Source: a virus | Strand: one strand, 5' to 3' | DNA length: 64,000 nt | IMG/VR virus record: IMGVR_UViG_3300034092_001898 | Location: 1-64,000 of that record | Shown here: positions 14,153-20,038 of the stretch, one piece after another | Layout: the number at the start of each line of letters is the position of its first letter | How positions within the stretch are numbered: position 1 is the first letter of the stretch | Program-made: the position numbers and the translations under genes | The notes under the pieces: model-generated | What the model saw: only the letters and a program-made list of their open reading frames with translations | What the model was told of the DNA's origin: nothing | Databases searched by the model: none

Positions 14153-14893
14153 GTGACTTCTTCTGCTTTGGCTTCCCCTTATTTCAACATGATTAGCAAA
14201 AAGCGGCCATGGTCTGCAGTGGCCGTGGACAAAGGCACCGTGAAGGAAGGTGCTAGCGACACGTTGTTTCGTGCTTTGGCCCTGAGAGCCCTGGAACTGC
14301 CCGTAGCTGAGCTTTTGGAGCAAGGTATGGCAAAAGAGCTTCCTGCTACGCCAGGCGTCGTAGAGGCGCTACTGAGCAATCAAGCAGACGAGGAGCGGCA
14401 CGATGAAGCCTTGAACTACGTTGCTCTTGCCCATGGCACCAATGAAGCAGCAGAGAGGGAAGTTGCATCCATTCGTAAGGCTTGGATGGATCATCCTGCC
14501 CATCCAATTCTTAAGGCTGCAATTTTGGAGCGGTCCATCTTTTTCGTGGCACTACCATTCTTTCGTTTCAATGGCGACATTGGCATGAGGACTGTCAGCC
14601 AAGACATTAGCCGTGATGAGCAAGTGCATGTGGGCGTCAATAGCTTGCTGGCCACAGAACTGAACGAAGCGACAACGAATAGTCTCAATCGCTTGCGGCG
14701 TGCCACTGCCTTATGGCTTTTTGATGGCCTTACTGCCAATGCTGATAAGTGGCTGGATAAAGATTTTTGGCTGCAGCAAAGTGATAGCCTGTACGAGAAA
14801 GGCAAAGCTCCTGACATGGCTGAATCGCGTGCGAGTCGGATGATTGCGTTTTTTGAGTCGCCATCCACTTCGCAACCAAGTTACGGGCGGTGA
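14153..14893 (+). CDS. nrdB: ribonucleotide reductase beta subunit, no Tyr at radical site
   Basis: A ferritin-like helical bundle of 246 aa, shorter than bacterial NrdB (~375). GTG 14153 is preferred because PYFNMISKKRPW follows; ATG 14189 is alternative. Metal ligands can be assigned as E48, E80, H83 (EERH), E126 (LERS), E156 and H159 (DEQVH). The residue four after H83, the radical Tyr in class Ia, is L87; a Tyr occurs only at 89. This points to a radical type other than the classical tyrosyl one, as in class Ic and other Tyr-less subclasses. A pyrimidine-rich leader precedes it. Confidence 0.85.
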   Translation: MTSSALASPYFNMISKKRPWSAVAVDKGTVKEGASDTLFRALALRALELPVAELLEQGMAKELPATPGVVEALLSNQADEERHDEALNYVALAHGTNEAAEREVASIRKAWMDHPAHPILKAAILERSIFFVALPFFRFNGDIGMRTVSQDISRDEQVHVGVNSLLATELNEATTNSLNRLRRATALWLFDGLTANADKWLDKDFWLQQSDSLYEKGKAPDMAESRASRMIAFFESPSTSQPSYGR

Positions 14894-15217
14894 GCTACAA
14901 TGGCTTGCGATAGAGGCTGATCCTCTGTGTCTATTGGGCGCATAGCCCAAAAGGCGGCACGATCGGTCCATCGCCATTCTTGCTTGCAAGCCCCAAGCAG
15001 TGCTATGATTGTGGGCCATAAGGGACGCCTTATGTCAGTTGGTCCACTGGTGAGCCCTCGACCCATTTGGCAAGCTCAACGGACTACGGTATGGGTTCCA
15101 CCGACATGGACTTTCGAGCCCCTCTGAAACGGACCCTCCTACGCTTTCTGGCGCTGCTGCCGCAATGGTTCCTTTGGCGCAGGCGCTTCACCGGAACCGC
15201 CACTTCACGTTGACGCA
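14894..15217 (+). other. hairpin-rich intergenic region with a possible promoter
   Basis: No convincing gene. Hairpins: AGAGG-ctgat-CCTCT (~14915), TTGGGC-gcata-GCCCAA (~14934), CATAAGG-gacg-CCTTATG (15017-15034), and a spaced pair ACCCAT/ATGGGT (15061 and 15091). A promoter-like pair, TTGCTT (14980) and TATGAT (15004) with 18-base spacing, would give a ~200-base leader for the gene at 15218. Confidence 0.45.
15091..15213 (+). CDS. possible 40-aa hydrophobic peptide
   Basis: ATG 15091 to TGA 15211-15213, four bases before the next gene. MGSTDMDFRAPLKRTLLRF then LALLPQWFLWRRR: a basic, amphipathic short peptide. No Shine-Dalgarno; the ATG lies in a potential stem. Could be a leader peptide or chance. 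Confidence 0.2.
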   Translation: MGSTDMDFRAPLKRTLLRFLALLPQWFLWRRRFTGTATSR

Positions 15218-15832
15218 ATGACGTTTCCCATCACCACCACTCTCCGCCGCATCTTTGAGGCAACTCCTTGGGAAGCAGGCAGGCAGCAGGCGCTGGCTGC
15301 TGCTAGCAAGACTGAGCCAGACGACGAACCGATTACTTTTTCAGCAATCGTTGAAACCGTAGATTTTGATGACGCGCTCTGGTACTGCCGTGCTGAGCCG
15401 CAACATTCTCGCCTCTGGCGACTCTACGCAGTCTGGTGCGCGAGGCAGGTCCAGCATCTAATGGTCGATCCTCGCAGTTTTGCGGCCATAGACGTGGCCG
15501 AACGCCATGCCAATGGCATGGCCACGGATGAGGAGTTGTGCACCGCATGGTCCGACGCAGATGACGCCGCATGGGCCGCATATGACGCCGCATGGGCCGC
15601 CGCAGACGCAGCCGCAGACGCAGATAAAGTCGCAGGTGACGCCGCATGGGCCGCATATGACGCCGCATGGGCCGCCGCAGAGGCCGCCGCAAATGACGCC
15701 GCATGTGCCGCTGCATATGCCGCCGCATGGGCCGCCGCATCGGACGTTGAACGGACCGGCCAGCGCTCCGTCTTCGTCCAACTGGTGACAACTGGCACGC
15801 TGCCGCCAGTTAAAGAGGAGACGTACGAATGA
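15218..15832 (+). CDS. alanine-repeat protein B, 204 aa
   Basis: Paralogue of the gene at 774: same opening (FPITTTLRRIFEATPW), same WYCRAEPQHSRLWRLYAVWC core, same AERHANGMATDEEL, then an Ala/Trp/Asp block (residues ~110-185, DAAWAAYDAAWAAAD-type units) and a closing FVQLVTTGTLP shared with its twin. The repeat block is diverged and acidic here, Gly-containing there. Function unknown. ATGA overlap with the next gene. Confidence 0.65.
   Translation: MTFPITTTLRRIFEATPWEAGRQQALAAASKTEPDDEPITFSAIVETVDFDDALWYCRAEPQHSRLWRLYAVWCARQVQHLMVDPRSFAAIDVAERHANGMATDEELCTAWSDADDAAWAAYDAAWAAADAAADADKVAGDAAWAAYDAAWAAAEAAANDAACAAAYAAAWAAASDVERTGQRSVFVQLVTTGTLPPVKEETYE
15562..15681 (+). repeat. 45-bp direct repeats in alanine-repeat gene B
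   Basis: Identical 45-base copies at 15562-15606 and 15637-15681, 75 bases apart, each made of two TGACGCCGCATGGGCC modules. They code for DAAWAAYDAAWAAA. Confidence 0.85.
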
Positions 15833-16203
15833 CCTACCCCTTGATCACCGTTGCCATGCAGGTTCGCGGCAAGGGTCGGCGCAACGTGAGAATCACGCCT
15901 TGTTGGGCCGGTGAGGGCCTCGCTGTCCATAAGTCTGTGACCCTCGACGGCAACGACAATCCCGTGTTCGTTGACATCGGCCCTAACATCTGGACCCTAA
16001 CCCACGTTCACACAGGCATGAGGGCGGGAATGTTTCACGGCAACGTCGATCAAGCAATAGCTTTCGCCCGTCAATGGGATCAGGCGTTTGCTGCAGTGAC
16101 CACCACCGAGGTTCCGCAACTGCTGGCCCGAAACTATCGGGAGGCGCTCTGCCAGGCGCAAGATGAACCCAGCGTGGCGGACATTTTTGAGTCGGGAGTC
16201 TGA
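15829..16203 (+). CDS. hypothetical protein, 124 aa
   Basis: ATGA overlap. Beta-rich N-terminus (LITVAMQVRGKGRRNVRIT) with a TLTHVHTGMRAG segment and a helical C-terminus. A second partner in the alanine-repeat unit; no family recognised. Confidence 0.5.
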   Translation: MTYPLITVAMQVRGKGRRNVRITPCWAGEGLAVHKSVTLDGNDNPVFVDIGPNIWTLTHVHTGMRAGMFHGNVDQAIAFARQWDQAFAAVTTTEVPQLLARNYREALCQAQDEPSVADIFESGV

Positions 16204-16206
16204 GCT

Positions 16207-16302
16207 ATGCTTAACCCCGACTTCTACCCCACTCCACTGTCCACCATCCGCCCCATGGTTCTTCCCATTTCCCCCTCCACCCAGTCCGAGCTAACAGGAT
16301 AA
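16207..16302 (+). pseudogene. 31-codon remnant resembling a methyltransferase N-terminus
   Basis: MLNPDFYPTPLSTIRPMV recalls the opening of phage DNA methyltransferase-type proteins (xDFYPTPxxxIxxMV), but the frame stops after 31 codons inside the tRNA-like element. It may be a truncated gene or simply a short peptide; recognition is by motif only. Confidence 0.3.
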
Positions 16303-16352
16303 GACGGTTCCGCCGCTGCGGAACGATGCAGGTTCAAGTCCTGCTTGGGTGC
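16278..16352 (+). tRNA. degenerate tRNA-like element
   Basis: 75 bases with a 7-bp acceptor (CACCCAG with TTGGGTG) and a perfect T arm (GCAGG-TTCAAGT-CCTGC, 16328-16344). The D arm pairs poorly and the anticodon position is a 7-bp/4-nt hairpin (GTTCCGC-cgct-GCGGAAC, 16307-16324) without U33 or a 7-base loop. It cannot decode normally: a decayed tRNA, an attachment-site remnant or a tRNA mimic. A terminator follows at 16410. Confidence 0.45.
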
Positions 16353-16409
16353 TATGATTCTCCAGGACAGGGATCTCCTCCATCCCCGGTTCGTTTTGAC
16401 AGAACCTCA

Positions 16410-16441
16410 GGTCTCGGGATTCCAGTCCCGGGGCCTTTTTT
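16410..16441 (+). terminator. strong Rho-independent terminator
   Basis: Ten-pair stem (16410-16419 with 16426-16435, two G-T pairs), loop TTCCAG, then TTTTTT. It ends transcription after the tRNA-like element. Confidence 0.85.
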
Positions 16442-16495
16442 GTTGCGCCCCAGCCCTTTGTATGGTATCCTCGTAAGGCATACCGAAACAAGGCA

Positions 16496-16954
16496 ATGGT
16501 GAAGTTTGGCAAGGACACTTTGAAACTAGGACAGCAATGGAAACGGGCTGATGGGCAAGTGGCTATTGTTAAGGTCATTGAGGATGATAAAGCTAAGCTT
16601 GAGTGCGAAGACGCCTATCTTATCGACTACCATTATGCTGATGGCGGCCAAAGCCAATTTCATTGCACCATGCCAGGCAGTAAACTTGTCCAGCCTATAG
16701 ACGACGGAGAACCTAAAAGTGCTCCAGTTGGTGATAGCATTGAGGACGGCGTTGTCCCTGCCGAAGAAGAGCCAATCGTACTAGAACAAGAAGTGATTGT
16801 TAATACCGCCCTCAGTAATATCATTGGGAATTACCCCGGCATTGGCTATGCAGTGGTGCGAATTGCAGGCTTGCAAATTGAAGTGGACTTTGAAGAACGC
16901 TCCCTAACAATTCAAGACAACCCCAATCCCCATGACGCTTTTCCTAATATCTGA
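16496..16954 (+). CDS. hypothetical acidic protein, 152 aa
   Basis: ATG 16496. An N-terminal small beta domain (LGQQWKRADGQVAIVKVIEDD) is followed by an acidic linker (VPAEEEPIVLEQE) and a beta-rich C-terminus. No family recognised. Its end overlaps the phosphoesterase start by 23 bases. Confidence 0.55.
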   Translation: MVKFGKDTLKLGQQWKRADGQVAIVKVIEDDKAKLECEDAYLIDYHYADGGQSQFHCTMPGSKLVQPIDDGEPKSAPVGDSIEDGVVPAEEEPIVLEQEVIVNTALSNIIGNYPGIGYAVVRIAGLQIEVDFEERSLTIQDNPNPHDAFPNI

Positions 16955-17468
16955 TACACATTTCGGCCACGCCAAAGCCTGCTCTTTCCTGGACGCCAAT
17001 GGCAACAAGACACGACCATGGGATACCGCAGAGGCCATGGATGAGGCAATGGTAGAACGGTGGAATGCAGTTGTCAAACCGCAAGACACTGTGTATCACC
17101 TAGGCGATGTTGCAATTCCGCGAAAGTCACTTCAGATCCTTGGTCGTCTTAATGGCAAGAAAGCATTGATCCGGGGAAACCACGACATTTTCAATCTTTC
17201 CGACTACACCGCTTTCTTTTATGAGGTTCGGGGAGCCTTCGTAAACAAGGATCACTACCTATTCTCCCATATTCCTTGCCATCGTGGCTCAGTAGAGCGG
17301 TATCGTGGCAACATTCATGGCCACCTGCATACAGGACGAATTACACTACCTGACGGCACCATTGATCCGCTTTACTATTCGGTGTGCGTGGAGCACACTA
17401 ATTTCACGCCAATCGCCTGGGAAGTAGTGAAGGCCGAAATGGAATCCCTCCAGTCAGATTTGAACTGA
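16932..17468 (+). CDS. calcineurin-like metallophosphoesterase, 178 aa
   Basis: All metal-binding blocks of the MPE family are present in order: SDTHFGH (residues 7-13), HLGDVA, RGNHD, FSHIPCH and HGHLH. A dinuclear-metal hydrolase of phosphoesters; the subfamily resembles small phage and bacterial phosphoesterases whose substrates are unknown. Possible roles are nucleotide or RNA-end processing. The last 24 bases overlap an antisense tRNA gene. Confidence 0.85.
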   Translation: MTLFLISDTHFGHAKACSFLDANGNKTRPWDTAEAMDEAMVERWNAVVKPQDTVYHLGDVAIPRKSLQILGRLNGKKALIRGNHDIFNLSDYTAFFYEVRGAFVNKDHYLFSHIPCHRGSVERYRGNIHGHLHTGRITLPDGTIDPLYYSVCVEHTNFTPIAWEVVKAEMESLQSDLN

Positions 17469-17518
17469 CACTATGCGCCTTTTAAGGGCGCTGCCTCTTC
17501 CGGTTGGGCTATGGAGGG
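17445..17518 (-). tRNA. tRNA with anticodon UAA (Leu codon UUA), short variable loop
   Basis: Read on the minus strand from 17518: acceptor CCCTCCA/TGGAGGG, D arm GCCCAACCGGAAGAGGC, anticodon arm GCGCC-CTTAAAA-GGCGC, variable loop ATAGT, T arm GTCAG-TTCAAAT-CTGAC, discriminator A; 74 nt, no encoded CCA. Anticodon TAA reads UUA. Bacterial leucine tRNAs normally have a long variable arm; this one has 5 nt, so its charging identity is uncertain. The 3' half lies antisense to the end of the phosphoesterase gene. Confidence 0.85.
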
Positions 17519-17645
17519 GAAAGTTGTTCGGTCCAGTACACTGCGGCCCCAGCAGCCAAAAGCCGCCGATTCAATCTAATTGCTTCACGAGTGGGCAGGC
17601 AAGCCTCATAACGCTTGCCTTGCAACGAATAGCAAAGCCTGACCA

Positions 17646-17882
17646 TCAGCAGTCGTAAATCCGACATTCAATCATAGTGGGATCTTCCCTACACTTTCTG
17701 TCCCAAAACAAGTCCCTATCGTTTTCCTCCATTGCTCGATGATAGTCCGCAAGGCATTGCGAATACTCGCTGGTCAGGTGGAAAGACGGGTTGCCACTAT
17801 CCACGTTATCGCAAGTGTCATAAGCAGCATCAACAAGTTCAAGCCAGGCTGCTTCTGCTTTTGCGCTGAGCATCTGGATCAT
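17646..17882 (-). CDS. hypothetical protein, 78 aa
   Basis: I choose ATG at 17882, just after the upstream small gene ends; the frame opens further (to 18035) but would overlap that gene. Helical, acidic, Cys-containing (AEAAWLELVDAAYDTCDN, YHRAMEENDRDLFW). Last gene of the terminase unit. A 7-bp hairpin GGCAAGC/GCTTGCC lies about 45 bases beyond the stop, and nothing else is visible before the tRNA. Confidence 0.5.
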   Translation of the reverse strand: MIQMLSAKAEAAWLELVDAAYDTCDNVDSGNPSFHLTSEYSQCLADYHRAMEENDRDLFWDRKCREDPTMIECRIYDC

Positions 17883-17910
17883 GGGAAGCGGCGAGTCGTT
17901 CAGCCGTAGT

Positions 17911-18084
17911 CTAGCCTGCCTCTGCAGCCTGACGCCGCGCCTCTCTTTCAGCTTTTCGTAACTTAGGCAAAAGTTTGGGTTCATAGAAATGATCCGCTGC
18001 CAGCAGTTGCAATGCTGTTTGCTTGTCGGCATCAAGCAGTGCCAGCAGAAAAGTGATTTCTTTTGCCTCTAAGTCAACAAGCAC
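17911..18084 (-). CDS. 57-aa helical protein next to terminase
   Basis: GTG start at 18084, 35 bases after the terminase stop; TAG at 17911-17913. DLEAKEITFLLALLDADKQ then a Lys/Arg-rich coil (LLPKLRKAEREARRQAAEA). Amino-acid composition is typical of a real small coiled protein. Position beside TerL might suggest packaging, but no evidence beyond that. Confidence 0.5.
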   Translation of the reverse strand: MLVDLEAKEITFLLALLDADKQTALQLLAADHFYEPKLLPKLRKAEREARRQAAEAG

Positions 18085-18119
18085 CTTACCACAGGAAAAC
18101 TATTGCCATACTAATGGCA

Positions 18120-19499
18120 TCAGCGAACCAGAGAATTGATCCAGTCAATATCATCGCCTTCCGATGCCACCATGATGGCGGCAGCCAATGCAAAGGGAAA
18201 GTCGTCTACGTTTGCTTCCTTACCACCAGTCACTGTCCATTGCCCCGATTGGCGATACACCACGCTAAGGTTTTTGATTTGCTTGATTGCGACTTCGTGA
18301 GGGTACAGGCTAATCAGGCCAGCATTAAACAACTGCCGCATCTTGCTAAAAGCCTTCATTTTCGTAGAAACGCTCCAGGTTAGTTCGCTAATTGGAAAGC
18401 TCTCCGCAAGTGTTTGAATGGTGGAGGCACTATTGAATTGATCAAGAACGATCTCTTTGAAGCCGTAAGCCTTATGGTGCTCCACAATCCATTGCTCTAC
18501 ACCCTTAATGTTGACTTCTCTTTTGCCATTGATTTCAAAGTCGGCATCAAAAGAATGAAACTTGTCCACGATTAGCATTTCGCCTTCATAGTGAACAATG
18601 GCCGCAGTGTAGTTGTCGCGGCCAACACCACCTTTAGCAGGGTCTAGAGCCAAGTAGTAGGTGCTTTGAAAGTCGCGTTGTGGCAGTAAGATACCACGCT
18701 TTTTGTCTACGGCAGCCTCCACCACTTCTGGAGCCAGCAAGGCGGATAGATTCTTGGAGAACTGAGCACCATATTCCACCCAAAACTTTTCCGGGTCGCG
18801 TTTAAGTTCTGCCTCCAAGAAGCTACAGCCCCATGGCAAGTTGGGATTGATTTCCCATGTTGGAATGTTGATGGCCTGCATGAACTTGTATTCACCACTT
18901 TGCGCCTCGCAGTAGTGTTCATAGAACAGGCCGTCCGTGAGCCACGGGGATGAAAGTTCTAGGATTCGTCCATTGTCACCAAATTGGGCAATCGAGGGAG
19001 AGAGAGCAGTGTAAATGGCCTTGGCTCCACGGTTGGCGTCACCTTCAATGCTGAACGCAAGTTCATCCATGATGACCATGACCACGGCTTTACCGCGAGA
19101 AGCACGCGCTGAAGCTGGGATTGCCTGGAACACGCAACCATTGCTAATTTCAATCTCAGTGGCCGTTTCCCTGATGATTTCTTTGGCGAACTGGCTGTCA
19201 ATCAGCAGTTGTCGAATGTTGTTCAGTGCGAGCTTGGCTTGGCTTTGGTCGTTGGCAATGGTGACAACATACCATTTTTCCTTTTTTCTTACCTTGCGCC
19301 TGTAGCGTTCCTCTAGGGCAAAGCAAACGTAGAGGGCTGCCACGGCGGCAAGCAGAGTTTTGCCTGATCTGCGCCCAAGAGCCCAAACACCATGCGTTTT
19401 AGTGCCATTAAAGTATTCGTCAACAATCTCCTTTTGCTTGTCCCACAAGGTAAGACCTAGTGCGTATTCAGCAAACTGCGAGCACTTGAGCATTGTCAA
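18120..19499 (-). CDS. terL: terminase large subunit
   Basis: Packages DNA into the prohead. Walker A GRRSGKT (residues 42-48), Walker B VVMVIMDE (139-146), a C-motif region (ILELSSPW), then an RNase H-like nuclease domain with acidic residues in LALDPAKGG (D286), VLDQFNS (D353) and VDDFPFALAA near the end. At 459 aa it has normal length. It is on the minus strand, opposite to the structural genes, with a nuclease-like gene just upstream and overlapping by 32 bases. Confidence 0.92.
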   Translation of the reverse strand: MTMLKCSQFAEYALGLTLWDKQKEIVDEYFNGTKTHGVWALGRRSGKTLLAAVAALYVCFALEERYRRKVRKKEKWYVVTIANDQSQAKLALNNIRQLLIDSQFAKEIIRETATEIEISNGCVFQAIPASARASRGKAVVMVIMDELAFSIEGDANRGAKAIYTALSPSIAQFGDNGRILELSSPWLTDGLFYEHYCEAQSGEYKFMQAINIPTWEINPNLPWGCSFLEAELKRDPEKFWVEYGAQFSKNLSALLAPEVVEAAVDKKRGILLPQRDFQSTYYLALDPAKGGVGRDNYTAAIVHYEGEMLIVDKFHSFDADFEINGKREVNIKGVEQWIVEHHKAYGFKEIVLDQFNSASTIQTLAESFPISELTWSVSTKMKAFSKMRQLFNAGLISLYPHEVAIKQIKNLSVVYRQSGQWTVTGGKEANVDDFPFALAAAIMVASEGDDIDWINSLVR

Positions 19500-19977
19500 A
19501 GGTGGCTATTGGCGATAGTGCGGACTGTGGAATAAAGTATGCCTTGCGGCCTTGCCTCGGAGTGTAGGCGTATTGTGGCTGCATAGCTTTTTCGCTGTTA
19601 ATCCAGCCATGAATGAACAACTGCTCGGGATTCATCCAAGTAACTAGAATATAGCGCTTACCTGGCTTGTCAGAAAGTTGCACGATTAGGTCCCGATCAT
19701 GACCTTTGCGTGTCTTAACGTCAATGTCTGGTGGTAGGTCAATGGAGTCACGCTTAGCCTCTATCTCCTGATAAAGAAAGTCTTTTAGCCCTAGGTGCTT
19801 GGCTACTGCCATTTCGCCCATGGCGCCAATGATGTGCATTTCAAGGGCCTTGTCTCCGGTTCTAGCCCCACCATTCCTCCCCCATAGGCCCTTGGCTTCA
19901 TTTGTTGCCTGGCGTCGATTGGCCTCCGCGATGGCGTCAGCGACCTCTTCTTCAGTCAGAACGATTGACAGGGGCAC
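19468..19977 (-). CDS. PD-(D/E)XK-like nuclease fold protein, 169 aa
   Basis: GTG 19977 is preferred (PLSIVLTEEEVADA follows); the frame opens to 20073 but would cross the portal start. GAMGEMAVAKHLGL supplies an early Glu, and PPDIDVKTRKG supplies a D-x-D-x-K-like strand as in restriction-endonuclease folds. Companion of terminase in several phages; a DNA-end processing role is possible. The fold assignment is by eye. Confidence 0.5.
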   Translation of the reverse strand: MPLSIVLTEEEVADAIAEANRRQATNEAKGLWGRNGGARTGDKALEMHIIGAMGEMAVAKHLGLKDFLYQEIEAKRDSIDLPPDIDVKTRKGHDRDLIVQLSDKPGKRYILVTWMNPEQLFIHGWINSEKAMQPQYAYTPRQGRKAYFIPQSALSPIATFDNAQVLAVC

Positions 19978-19998
19978 GAAAAAAGCGCAACCGCCATT

Positions 19999-20004
19999 AT
20001 CATA
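19999..20004 (-). promoter_or_regulatory. -10 box in the divergent terminase/portal interval
   Basis: On the minus strand TATGAT, 22 bases before GTG 19977, with a weak TTGTTT 19 bases upstream. The interval between the divergent starts is only 61 bases. Confidence 0.35.
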
Positions 20005-20038
20005 ACGGGAACTAGAGTGGGAGAAACAAGCCAACAAT

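Noticed and set aside
15333-15791. Arg/His-rich and other frames opposite or alongside alanine-repeat gene B
   Set aside because: Repeat artefacts; no similarity to anything outside the repeats.
17473-17658. 61-codon + frame after the phosphoesterase
   Set aside because: It covers the antisense tRNA and a hairpin, with no start signal.
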